Assembly (NCBI GenBank): GCA_023433985.1
Contig: JAEYTN010000407.1
Coordinates: 1-6,776 of the forward strand
Direction of reading: 5' to 3'
Source of the DNA: Pseudomonadota bacterium
GTDB taxonomy: Bacteria > Pseudomonadota > Alphaproteobacteria > Rhizobiales > Devosiaceae
Length of the DNA stretch: 6,776 nucleotides
How positions within the stretch are numbered: the stretch's first letter is position 1; each line of letters begins with the position of its first letter. The notes beneath the pieces are model-generated. The model did not search any database, had not been told where the DNA came from, and worked only from the letters and a program-made list of their open reading frames with translations. Shown piece by piece: positions 1-5,888 of this stretch. Position numbers and translations under genes: made by a program.

Positions 1-77
1 CGCCAGCTCGATCGCGGCACCGGAAAGCGAGATGTCGATGATCTTGCAGTTGTAGCGGCGCCCATCGTCGAGCACCA
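1..77 (-). repeat. Left copy of 77-base direct repeat (PilZ-derived segment inside the peptidase ORF)
   Basis: All 77 bases match 878-954 without mismatch (offset 877); identity stops at base 78 against 955. The left end is set only by the window edge, so the repeat is probably longer. Reading frame is kept because the offset and the two gene phases agree: the codons for VLD in the peptidase and VLD in the PilZ gene superimpose. Zero differences, including silent sites, point to a recent duplication or an assembly join. Confidence 0.95.
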
Positions 78-561
78 GGTCGCCGCGGTCGGTCCGCACC
101 ATCAACACCGCATGCCCGGCGCCGTTCGTCTCGCGCACCACCGTGATCAGCAGCGTCGAAGGATCCCAGCCGTTGGCGATCAGCGCCTTGCGCTTGGCCA
201 GCGCATAGTCCTCGCAATCGCCATAGCCGTCCGGATAGGCCCAGTACTCGTCCACCTGGTAGTACTCGGCGTCCGTCACCGGCACCACCGCGGTGTTGAT
301 CAGGTTGTTGATGTCGACCAGTTCGGCCCAGCGCGCCTCGTCGAGCGGCATCGCCTCGACCACGCGGCCGCTCGGAGCGCACTCGCCGCGGTGGGTCTTG
401 CAGAACTGCGATGCCCCGATCGGCACCGATGTCTGCCCACCCGCCGGAGCGAACGCCGGATTGCTGAAGTCCACCTCGCCCGCCTTGACCGGCATCGCGA
501 GAATGAAAACCGCCATGCCCATCGCCACACTGGCCGCAAAGAAGGATTTGAGCTTCGACAT
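1..561 (-). CDS. BTLCP-type transglutaminase-like cysteine peptidase, C-terminus replaced in frame by a PilZ segment (partial at left edge)
   Basis: Read from ATG at 561, the frame stays open for 187 codons to base 1. Residues 1-27 look like a signal peptide (MSKLK, then a hydrophobic stretch ending AMPVKA), so export is expected. The mature part fits the BTLCP/LapG-like family (Peptidase C93): paired cysteines C54 and C61, the catalytic motif GDCEDYA with C116, GHAVLMV with H150, and LVLD with D165, so the catalytic triad is complete. LapG-type members cleave surface adhesins in the periplasm; that role here is inference. The start is supported by an AGGGGG ribosome-binding site on the minus strand about nine bases upstream. 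The oddity is at the C-terminus. Family members normally continue after LVLD with about 30 more residues of their own, whereas here residues 163-187 are identical to PilZ residues 139-163 of the neighbouring gene. The true end lies outside the window. Confidence 0.85.
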   Translation of the reverse strand, partial: MSKLKSFFAASVAMGMAVFILAMPVKAGEVDFSNPAFAPAGGQTSVPIGASQFCKTHRGECAPSGRVVEAMPLDEARWAELVDINNLINTAVVPVTDAEYYQVDEYWAYPDGYGDCEDYALAKRKALIANGWDPSTLLITVVRETNGAGHAVLMVRTDRGDLVLDDGRRYNCKIIDISLSGAAIELA

Positions 562-733
562 CGGAATTGCCCCCTGACGGAAGCCACGATGCCGTTTGCG
601 AATTTCGCCGGTCGAAAAAGTGCCAGCTAGTTTTTATGCGAAGTCGAACGATCCCCGAAAGGAGCCGTTAAGCCTGAAAATCAAGGAAGCATAAGGAGTT
701 GAGCCGGAGCCCAGACTCAAAACGTGAGGGGCG

Positions 734-1366
734 TCAGCCCACACGCAGGTTCTGCTGCACCACCGTCAGCATTTCCTGGGCTGAGGCGAACTCCACCGCC
801 ACGCCCTCGGGGAAATGCCGCACTACCTTGGCGCGCATGCGGCCCAGCGTCACCGGCGTGCCCATGGCGGGCCGTACCGCCAGCTCGATCGCGGCACCGG
901 AAAGCGAGATGTCGATGATCTTGCAGTTGTAGCGGCGCCCATCGTCGAGCACCACGGTCGAATGCCGGTTGTCTGGCACCACGCGCTCGTGCCGCCGGTC
1001 CTCGGGCAGGTTGAGCAGGTCCTTGTTGGCGAGCCAGGTGAGCTGCGCCGCCGTCTTGTCGCGCTTCCGCGGCGTGGCGGCCATGTCCATCTTGAAGCCG
1101 CCCTCGATCACCTCCGTGATCGTACCTTCGACGCGGCCGAGATGGTCGAGATACGCAACCACACGCTCGCCGGCCGTGCCCGGAACCGGAGCCACGACCA
1201 CGGCGTCACCCGGGCTCATCTCCAGCACCTGGCAGGGATACTCGCTCCGGTCTGTCAGCATGTAGCGGCCGAGCAACGACACCTTCACGCGCTGGAAGCG
1301 CGGCATCTGCGCATACGCACGGGCCGGTCTGGCAAGGCGCGGCGAGGCAGGGTCGTCGGTGAGCAT
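734..1366 (-). CDS. Double PilZ-domain protein (c-di-GMP receptor type)
   Basis: A 210-residue cytoplasmic protein with two PilZ-like modules. The first (about residues 22-95) is degenerate, with RVKVSLLGRYML and a MSPGD turn. The second (about 122-208) has the canonical c-di-GMP signature: RRHER gives RxxxR at R124/R128, and DISLSG gives DxSxxG at D152/S154/G157. I recall this architecture as common in Hyphomicrobiales, and binding of c-di-GMP is expected from the motifs. The target process (motility, polysaccharide or adhesion) cannot be read from sequence. The start is uncertain: ATG at 1366 gives the longest frame, a second ATG at 1306 (MPRFQRV) keeps both domains, and neither has a strong ribosome-binding site. 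It lies 105 bases downstream of the PAS_5-like gene and 172 bases upstream of the peptidase, all on the same strand. Codons 139-163 are duplicated at the left edge of the window. Confidence 0.88.
   Translation of the reverse strand: MLTDDPASPRLARPARAYAQMPRFQRVKVSLLGRYMLTDRSEYPCQVLEMSPGDAVVVAPVPGTAGERVVAYLDHLGRVEGTITEVIEGGFKMDMAATPRKRDKTAAQLTWLANKDLLNLPEDRRHERVVPDNRHSTVVLDDGRRYNCKIIDISLSGAAIELAVRPAMGTPVTLGRMRAKVVRHFPEGVAVEFASAQEMLTVVQQNLRVG
878..954 (-). repeat. Right copy of 77-base direct repeat (native position inside the PilZ gene)
   Basis: Identical to 1-77. It encodes the beta-strand region of the second PilZ domain including the DxSxxG motif, but not the RxxxR motif, which lies just beyond the right boundary. 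This is taken as the parental copy because the PilZ reading frame is complete and canonical on both sides. Confidence 0.95.
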
Positions 1367-1416
1367 GGGGCGCCCGGCAAAGGTCGGAGAGCAATGACCC
1401 TGCTAGGCTAGCGAGG

Positions 1417-1430
1417 TTTGGTTAACCAAA
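1417..1430. promoter_or_regulatory. 14-bp perfect palindrome with TTAACC core upstream of the PilZ gene
   Basis: TTTGGTTAACCAAA is its own reverse complement and lies 51-64 bases upstream of the PilZ start at 1366, in the gap after the PAS_5-like gene. It contains TTAACC on both strands, a half-site resembling the alphaproteobacterial CtrA motif. It may be an operator for a dimeric regulator or a CtrA-type half-site. No matching -10/-35 pair was found with certainty. Confidence 0.4.
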
Positions 1431-1471
1431 AATGATGTGGCGCCCTTGCAATCCACGCGATCGGTCGATTT

Positions 1472-2164
1472 TCAGCGCCGCCCGCCGTCAATCACCGCAA
1501 GATGCGCGTAGCGGCGTGCGGAGCGGCCGAAAACCGTCGCCGTGAGCGGGGCAGGGACTCCCGAGTTCGCCGTGGCGAACGCCGCAAACTCGTGCGACGG
1601 TACCGCTGTCGCCACGTCACGCGCCATCTCGGCCACCGACACATCGTCCGGCCAGATCAGCCGCAGGCCGGTGATACGCTGCTCGACTACCGGCTGCACC
1701 CCGAACCAGTACGGCTCGTCGATTGCCGTCATCGCCCCCAGCAGGCGCGAGTAGGTCGTGCCGTTGTGCCGGAGCGGCAGCAGGATCGTCTCGACCGTGA
1801 GCCGGGTCTGCACCGCCGTCGTGCCCTGGAACGTGACCAGCGCCACCGCGTGATCTTCCGTCACGGCGCGCACCAGCGTCTCGATCGCGTCCTTGTCGCG
1901 CTCGTGCCACAGCCGGCTGAACGAGCGCCCTTTGAGCTCCCGCGCATAGGCCGAGCAGAGATGCGACCCGGCGAGCCGGAAGTCGAATTCGTTGCTGTCG
2001 TTGAGCTCGAGAATGAAGGTGTTGGCCAGCGCCGAGCGAATGCGCGTAGGATCGATGTCGCGCCGGTCGGGCGCGGAGCGAGACCCCCTGAGGGCGTTCC
2101 AATAGTCGAAGAGCGCCTTGGTGCTGGCCTTCTGCATTATTTTTGAACCTGTTCCAAACCCCAT
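1472..2164 (-). CDS. PAS_5-type domain protein (DUF1369-like), possible sensor/regulatory protein
   Basis: From ATG at 2164 it gives 230 residues: MGFGTGSKI, then MQKASTKALFDYWNALRG. The opening (ALFDYWNALRG, RSAPDRRDIDP), the block LANTFILEL...FDFRLAGSHLC, and the later stretch ETILLPLRHNG fit the PAS_5 family, common in alphaproteobacteria and usually annotated only as PAS domain protein. No signal peptide, membrane segment or output domain is seen, so its role is unknown. The C-terminal ~50 residues are low in family signal. Start choice: GGGGAG six bases before ATG 2164 is a good ribosome-binding site. An ATG at 2224 adds 20 unlikely residues, and one at 2137 (MQKAST) lacks a clear site. 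It is transcribed divergently from the rhomboid gene and in the same direction as the PilZ gene, with which it may be co-transcribed. Confidence 0.8.
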   Translation of the reverse strand: MGFGTGSKIMQKASTKALFDYWNALRGSRSAPDRRDIDPTRIRSALANTFILELNDSNEFDFRLAGSHLCSAYARELKGRSFSRLWHERDKDAIETLVRAVTEDHAVALVTFQGTTAVQTRLTVETILLPLRHNGTTYSRLLGAMTAIDEPYWFGVQPVVEQRITGLRLIWPDDVSVAEMARDVATAVPSHEFAAFATANSGVPAPLTATVFGRSARRYAHLAVIDGGRR

Positions 2165-2233
2165 GGCCGACTCCCCGTCGGGAGGACGCCGCCGCGAATC
2201 CAACCCTTGCAAAAGGACCGGCAAAAATCGCCC

Positions 2234-2248
2234 TTAAACAATTGTTAG
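2234..2248. promoter_or_regulatory. CtrA-like site in the divergent PAS_5/rhomboid region
   Basis: TTAA at 2234-2237, seven bases, then TTAG at 2245-2248 is one base from the classic CtrA consensus TTAA-N7-TTAA. The same stretch contains the 10-bp palindrome AACAATTGTT (2237-2246), and GGTTAA (TTAACC on the minus strand) follows at 2249-2254. The site is about 70 bases upstream of the PAS_5-like start and about 75 upstream of the rhomboid start. A weak -35/-10 pair for the rhomboid gene, TTAACG at 2251 and GATAAG at 2273 with a 16-base spacer, sits beside it. CtrA control is inference. Confidence 0.4.
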
Positions 2249-2321
2249 GGTTAACGCGGCCGGTCCCATGTGGATAAGTCGGGGGATTGGGATAGAAGGG
2301 CGTCAGGATCGGAAACCCAGC

Positions 2322-3077
2322 ATGACCGAAGCGCCGGAAACCCAGCAGAATCAACAGCCAAGTAGCCGCGAGCCGGCGATAAACCTGCCACGCGGGGTTC
2401 TTGCCCTGCTCGCGGTGATTGTGGCCGTGCACGTCGTCCGAACGCTGATTCTTAACGAACGGATGGACGTCGAACTGCAGTTCTGGCTGTCCTTCATCCC
2501 ATACCGCCTCATCGCGGGACAGGAGGACCCGAGCGTTTTTGCACCGCTCATCTGGACGCCCTTCACTCACGCCTTGCTGCACGGCGGCTGGGAGCACCTG
2601 ATCTTCAATTCGATCTGGCTCGCCGCCTTCGGCACGCCGGTGGCCCAGCGTTACGGGACAGGGGCGATGCTGGTCCTGTTCTTCCTGAGCGCCGCCGCCG
2701 GGGCGATCTTTTTTGCCGCCACCGTGCTGCCGTCCAACCAGTGGTTGCTCGGCGCCTCGGGCGGCATCGCCGGCCTCACAGGCGCGGCCTGCCGCTTCAT
2801 CTTCCAGCCGCTGCTCGTGGCCACCGATCCGGAAACCGGCGAGCGCCACATCCTCGGCCGCCGCCTCGCCCGGCTCCCCGACCTGTGGCGCGACCGGCGC
2901 GCGATGCCGTTCATCGTCGTGTGGCTCGTGCTCAACGCCGCGGTGCCGTTCCTGCCGGCGCTGATCGGCCAGTCCGTGGGAATCGCCTGGCAGGCGCATC
3001 TAGGCGGCTTCCTCGCGGGTTTATTCCTCGTCCCGCTCTTCGAACGCCAACCCAGGGAGCAAAGCCATGAGCACTGA
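2322..3077 (+). CDS. Rhomboid family intramembrane serine protease
   Basis: A 251-residue polytopic membrane protease that would cut substrates within the bilayer. From ATG 2322, a hydrophilic N-terminus of about 22 residues is followed by a first membrane segment (GVLALLAVIVAVHVV). The HxxxN motif is H92/N96 in the stretch WEHLIFN, the catalytic serine is S146 in GASGG, and the catalytic histidine is H226 in WQAHLGG, so the Ser-His dyad and oxyanion-type residues are intact. Between the serine helix and the next helix there is a polar loop of about 40 residues (around DPETGERHILGRR) that is longer than in E. coli GlpG. The start is chosen at MTEAP; ATG 2268 would add 18 atypical residues. 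The ribosome-binding site is weak for either. The end overlaps slyX by 11 bases, suggesting translational coupling. The substrate is unknown. Confidence 0.92.
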   Translation: MTEAPETQQNQQPSSREPAINLPRGVLALLAVIVAVHVVRTLILNERMDVELQFWLSFIPYRLIAGQEDPSVFAPLIWTPFTHALLHGGWEHLIFNSIWLAAFGTPVAQRYGTGAMLVLFFLSAAAGAIFFAATVLPSNQWLLGASGGIAGLTGAACRFIFQPLLVATDPETGERHILGRRLARLPDLWRDRRAMPFIVVWLVLNAAVPFLPALIGQSVGIAWQAHLGGFLAGLFLVPLFERQPREQSHEH

Positions 3078-3285
3078 GTCGGAACTCGCCGCCCGCATCG
3101 AGCGCCTGGAAACGACCGTCGCCTTCCAGGATCAGACTATCGAGGACCTGACCACGGCTCTGGCCGAGCACTACAAGCAGATCGAGGCGCTGAAGCGCGA
3201 GCTCCACAATCTGGGCGCCGCTCTTCGCGACGTCGAAGCCCACCCGGCCCTGGCGGTCAAGGAGCCGCCCCCGCCGCACTACTGA
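3067..3285 (+). CDS. slyX: SlyX family protein
   Basis: A 72-residue acidic protein. Residues 3-55 form a probable coiled coil with heptad-spaced hydrophobics ([15 protein letters not shown], then the [15 protein letters not shown] stretch), and the end PPPPHY is the SlyX family C-terminal signature. The biochemical role of SlyX is not established. AGGGAG shortly before the ATG is a good ribosome-binding site located inside the rhomboid gene, which it overlaps by 11 bases. Its stop codon (3283-3285) overlaps the 3' end of convergent hisI by seven bases, leaving no room for a terminator between the two. Confidence 0.92.
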   Translation: MSTESELAARIERLETTVAFQDQTIEDLTTALAEHYKQIEALKRELHNLGAALRDVEAHPALAVKEPPPPHY

Positions 3286-3719
3286 GCCTTGTAGACTTCG
3301 GCCGGGTCGAACAGGCGCGGCTCGCCGCTGTCGCGCAGCGCTGCGCCTTCGACGATGCGGTAGAAGCAGCTCTTGCGGCCAGTGTGGCAGGCCGCGCCGC
3401 GGCCGGTCTGCTCGACCAGCAGCAGCACCGCGTCCTGGTCGCAGTCGACGCGCATCTCGATGAGCTTCTGGATCTCGCCCGAGCTCTCGCCCTTCTTCCA
3501 GATCGTGCCGCGGGAGCGCGACCAGTAGTGCGCCTCGCCGGTCCCCAGCGTCAGCCGCAGCGCTTCGGCGTTCATGTGCGCCAGCATCAGCACGCGGTTG
3601 CTGCCCGCCTCCTGTACGATGGCGGTGACGAGGCCGTTCGCGTCGAAGCGCGGCGCGAGCACCGAGCCTTCTTCGAGTTCGGCATGGGTGAGGGCGGTGG
3701 CGTCGGTGAAATCGCTCAT
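3279..3719 (-). CDS. hisI: Phosphoribosyl-AMP cyclohydrolase (histidine biosynthesis)
   Basis: A 146-residue monofunctional HisI that opens the purine ring of phosphoribosyl-AMP to ProFAR precursor, the third step of histidine synthesis, in the cytoplasm. The core is intact: HYWSRSRG and WKKGESSG, the metal site DCDQD (D92, D94, D96 with C93), and the downstream zinc cysteines C111 in ACHTG and C118 in SCFYR. There is no C-terminal HisE domain, as is usual in alphaproteobacteria. The start at 3719 ([12 protein letters not shown]) is preferred; a longer frame reaching 3887 would overlap the upstream regulator gene and has no family similarity. No clear Shine-Dalgarno precedes it. Instead a perfect hairpin touches the start codon. 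It lies 44 bases downstream of the AraC-type gene on the same strand and overlaps slyX by seven bases at the 3' end. Confidence 0.95.
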   Translation of the reverse strand: MSDFTDATALTHAELEEGSVLAPRFDANGLVTAIVQEAGSNRVLMLAHMNAEALRLTLGTGEAHYWSRSRGTIWKKGESSGEIQKLIEMRVDCDQDAVLLLVEQTGRGAACHTGRKSCFYRIVEGAALRDSGEPRLFDPAEVYKAQ

Positions 3720-3743
3720 GGGCGCGGGATATACCCCGCGCCC
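3720..3743 (-). promoter_or_regulatory. GC-rich hairpin abutting the hisI start codon
   Basis: A perfect inverted repeat, GGGCGCGGG and CCCGCGCCC (nine pairs), encloses a six-base loop (ATATAC on the plus strand). In the hisI transcript the 3' arm ends immediately before AUG. There is no T-tract, so it is not a normal intrinsic terminator. A weaker imperfect inverted repeat sits beside it at about 3747-3764, so most of the 44-base spacer after the regulator gene can fold. It could reduce initiation at hisI or protect mRNA; function is inferred only from position. Confidence 0.5.
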
Positions 3744-3763
3744 GAAGCTTCCGCCAGCGGAGG

Positions 3764-4597
3764 CTACTCCTCGAGCCCGATCCAGATTTCGACCGTCCCG
3801 AGCCCGGTCAACGGGTTGAAGTCGGGGCCGTAGTATTCGACGAAGCTCGCCCACTCCGCCTGCCGTTCGCCCGAGTCGGGCAGCCACCCGTCATAGATCG
3901 CGCGGATGGTCGAGCGGATGGTGGAAATGTGCCCCCGGTGCGCGAACCGCGCCCAGCGCCGGGCGGGCACGTCGATGGCAACAAACTCCGGCGGCAGTTC
4001 CGCCGAAGCACCGATCTCCACCCCGCACAGATATGTGCAGAACTGCGCGTCGCCCTCGGTGGTGATGCCGTAGGCCGCGCCCGGCACCGCTCCCGGCACG
4101 TTGCCGAGGTAGGGCTGCAGCCTCTGCCACTGGGCCGGGATCGTGTTGGTCTGGTTCATGTCGTGCCGCTGGATGAGCCCGGCGAACTTGCGCGGCGGCA
4201 TGCTTTCGATGTGCGGCGGGGCGAGCTTGACGGCGGTATTGCTGTCCATGGGAAGAGGCTCCACGAGGTTCAGGTCACTGAGACAGCGCCGTTTGCGGAG
4301 CTCGGCGGGCGTCAGCCCGAACTGCTCGCGAAAGGCGCGGGTGAATGCCTCGTGCGACCCGTAGCCGGCGTCGAGCGCGACTGCGAGAATATCGGGGGCT
4401 CCGTCGGCCAGGGTCCGCGCCGCCTCGGTAAGGCGGCGAGCCCTGGTATAGCCCGAGATCGAGTATCCTGTGGCGAGCGGGAAGATGCGGCTCAGGTGCG
4501 TGCGGGAAATGCCGGCATGCACCGCCATTTCGTCGAGGCTGACCGGGAAAGCCAGGTGGCTCTCGATCAGCCAGATGGTCTTGGCGATGGCGGACAT
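3764..4597 (-). CDS. AraC-family transcriptional regulator with GyrI-like ligand-binding domain
   Basis: A 277-residue protein of Rob/RobA-like layout. Residues 5-103 form the double helix-turn-helix AraC domain: first helix pair around [20 protein letters not shown], second around [21 protein letters not shown], followed by [12 protein letters not shown]. After a linker, residues 120-277 match a GyrI-like (SOUL/BmrR-like) effector domain, with [17 protein letters not shown], a [13 protein letters not shown] stretch, and the end [11 protein letters not shown]. Such proteins bind small hydrophobic or cationic ligands and control efflux or stress genes; the ligand here is unknown. The start is well supported: GAGGGAG on the minus strand (4606-4612) lies eight bases before ATG. 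It sits between folE (75 bases upstream) and hisI (44 bases downstream), so it may be co-transcribed with both, although nothing suggests it controls them. Confidence 0.93.
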   Translation of the reverse strand: MSAIAKTIWLIESHLAFPVSLDEMAVHAGISRTHLSRIFPLATGYSISGYTRARRLTEAARTLADGAPDILAVALDAGYGSHEAFTRAFREQFGLTPAELRKRRCLSDLNLVEPLPMDSNTAVKLAPPHIESMPPRKFAGLIQRHDMNQTNTIPAQWQRLQPYLGNVPGAVPGAAYGITTEGDAQFCTYLCGVEIGASAELPPEFVAIDVPARRWARFAHRGHISTIRSTIRAIYDGWLPDSGERQAEWASFVEYYGPDFNPLTGLGTVEIWIGLEE

Positions 4598-4672
4598 ATC
4601 GGCAACTCCCTCACGAGGCCCCGATCCTATGCCATCATCGCCTCCCGCGCATTTGATCGCGGTTGCGGAGCG

Positions 4673-5296
4673 TCAGCCGCGCTTGCCGACCAGCGCGAAA
4701 AAGCGATCCTGCTGGTCGCGCTCCTCGGCGAACACGCCCGTGAAGCGGTGCGTCACCGTCTGCGCGCCGTGCGCCCGCACGCCCCGCATCGACATGCACA
4801 TGTGCTCGGCTTCGATCATCACCGCCGCGCCGCGCGGGTTGAGGTGCTCGTTCACAGCGTCGATGATCTGCGCCGTGAGGTTTTCCTGCACCTGCAGCCG
4901 GCGCGAATAAAGCTCGACCAGCCGTGCGAACTTCGAGATCCCCACCACGCCGTCATGCGGCAGGTAAGCGATGTGCACCTTGCCGAAGAACGGCACCATG
5001 TGGTGCTCGCAGTGGCTCGAGAAGGGAATGTCCTTGACCAGCACGATGTCGTCGTACCCGCCAACTTCCTTGAAAGTGCGGGCCAGAACCTCTGCCGGTT
5101 CCTCCTCGAACCCGGCAAAGAACTCGCCATAGGCCTTGGTCACGCGCCGGGGCGTATCGAGCAGGCCCTCGCGGGTCGGATCGTCGCCCGCCCAGGCGAT
5201 GAGCGTGCGAACGGCCGCCTCGGCCTCTTCACGGCTCGGGCGCCGGATGGTGGCAATGGCAGTAGCAGGCTGGAGCGGCTCTACGCTGGCGTCCAT
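4673..5296 (-). CDS. folE: GTP cyclohydrolase I (type IA)
   Basis: A 207-residue enzyme that converts GTP to 7,8-dihydroneopterin triphosphate, the first committed step of tetrahydrofolate/pterin synthesis. Family blocks are complete: [15 protein letters not shown] near residue 38, [12 protein letters not shown] with zinc ligands C96 and H99 (plus H98), [21 protein letters not shown], and the second cysteine C167 in [10 protein letters not shown]. Length matches the usual ~200-220 residues, with a short divergent N-terminus. GGGGAA just upstream of the ATG acts as the ribosome-binding site. A sigma70-like promoter is present at 5395-5424. It is the first gene of a minus-strand run with the AraC-type gene and hisI, and is transcribed divergently from the IscU-like gene. 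Confidence 0.96.
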   Translation of the reverse strand: MDASVEPLQPATAIATIRRPSREEAEAAVRTLIAWAGDDPTREGLLDTPRRVTKAYGEFFAGFEEEPAEVLARTFKEVGGYDDIVLVKDIPFSSHCEHHMVPFFGKVHIAYLPHDGVVGISKFARLVELYSRRLQVQENLTAQIIDAVNEHLNPRGAAVMIEAEHMCMSMRGVRAHGAQTVTHRFTGVFAEERDQQDRFFALVGKRG

Positions 5297-5373
5297 CGGA
5301 TTCCCCGGTCAATTTCCGGCGGCAAGCCAGCCGCCTAGCGGTTCACGGTTCGATCAGAGACGAAGGGACGCCA

Positions 5374-5402
5374 CTGACTTACTGGTTCACGAGTACTATA
5401 TG
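5374..5402 (+). promoter_or_regulatory. Candidate sigma70-type promoter for the IscU-like/yidD operon
   Basis: CTGACT (5374-5379) as -35 and TATATG (5397-5402) as -10, with a 17-base spacer; each matches four of six consensus positions. It would give a leader of about 33 bases before ATG 5442. Its -10 shares bases with the -10 of the opposing folE promoter. Confidence 0.35.
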
Positions 5403-5424
5403 GTGTGGTTAAGGACCGTCTCAA
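5395..5424 (-). promoter_or_regulatory. folE: Sigma70-type promoter for folE
   Basis: On the minus strand TTGAGA (plus 5419-5424) and TATAGT (plus 5395-5400) each match five of six consensus bases, with an 18-base spacer. Transcription would begin near 5388, leaving a leader of roughly 90 bases before the folE ATG. The spacer contains TTAACC (plus 5407-5412), a CtrA-like half-site that, if bound, would overlap the polymerase. Confidence 0.5.
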
Positions 5425-5441
5425 GGAACAGTTTCGCGACA

Positions 5442-5888
5442 ATGGTCGAGCTCAGCGATCTCTATTCTGAAAAGATCCTCGAAATCGCGGGCAACCAGCC
5501 AATTCCCGGCCGGCTTACCGATGCGGACGCGAGCGCCAGGCGCGTGAGCCGGGTCTGCGGGTCGACCATCGAAGTCGATATTCGCATCCAGCAGGGCGTC
5601 ATCGTCGGCTACGGCCACGAGGTCCAGGCCTGCGCGCTCGGCCAGACCTCTGCCGCCATTGTCGCGACCAACGTGGTCGGCACCCCGATCGAGGAGTTCC
5701 GCCGCGTCCGCGACGAGATGACCGCTATGCTCAAGGCCGACGGCGCCCCGCCGGCAGGGGAGCGCTGGGCCGATCTCAAGTACCTCGAGCCCGTTCGCGA
5801 ATATCGCCCGCGCCACACCTCCACGCTGCTCGTCTTCGACGCCGTCTGCGATGCACTCGACAAGCTGGAGGCGCGCCGGGCCGGATGA
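5442..5888 (+). CDS. IscU/NifU N-terminal-like iron-sulfur cluster scaffold protein
   Basis: A 148-residue cytoplasmic protein of the IscU-like fold. Two of the three usual cluster ligands are visible: C39 in VCGSTIEVD and C64 in ACALGQ. At the place of the third cysteine, near RHTSTLL, T126 is present, and I recall that alphaproteobacterial paralogues of this type also lack it. Further family blocks are EEFRRVRDEM and the DLKYLEPVREY stretch. It is therefore annotated as scaffold-like, with canonical IscU activity unproven; partner genes iscS or sufS are not in the window. The start at ATG 5442 (MVELSDLYSEKI) follows the family; an in-frame ATG at 5400 falls in the presumed promoter. AAGGA lies about 14 bases before the ATG, which is distant. 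The stop overlaps the yidD start in ATGA. Confidence 0.88.
   Translation: MVELSDLYSEKILEIAGNQPIPGRLTDADASARRVSRVCGSTIEVDIRIQQGVIVGYGHEVQACALGQTSAAIVATNVVGTPIEEFRRVRDEMTAMLKADGAPPAGERWADLKYLEPVREYRPRHTSTLLVFDAVCDALDKLEARRAG

Noticed and set aside
603..617. Short inverted repeat TTTCG-CCGGT-CGAAA as a terminator for the PilZ gene
   Set aside because: Only five pairs, close to the next gene's start and without a convincing T-tract on the minus strand.
610..626. TGGCAC on the minus strand upstream of the peptidase as a sigma54 -24 element
   Set aside because: The -12 GC is absent at the required spacing (CGAC instead of TTGC).
112..630. 172-codon plus-strand frame opposite the peptidase
   Set aside because: The minus strand has a signal peptide and complete catalytic triad; this frame has neither motif nor ribosome-binding site.
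815..1411. 198-codon plus-strand frame opposite the PilZ gene
   Set aside because: Shadow frame; the minus-strand PilZ motifs are unambiguous.
1443..2211. CCCTTGCAA present in both intergenic regions (1443-1451 and 2203-2211)
   Set aside because: Nine bases with unlike flanks and different distances from the genes; chance is a sufficient explanation.
1617..2999. 460-codon minus-strand open frame across the PAS_5-like and rhomboid genes
   Set aside because: It runs antisense to the rhomboid catalytic core and out of frame with the PAS_5-like gene; composition is low-complexity and shows no domain.
3279..3887. Longer 202-residue HisI starting at 3887
   Set aside because: The extra 56 residues overlap the 3' end of the AraC-type gene and do not resemble HisI; the start at 3719 fits family length.
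3929..5338. 469-codon plus-strand open frame antisense to folE and the AraC-type gene
   Set aside because: It is opposite two clear family genes, its translation is rich in R, H and A without any motif, and high-GC DNA readily gives such shadow frames.
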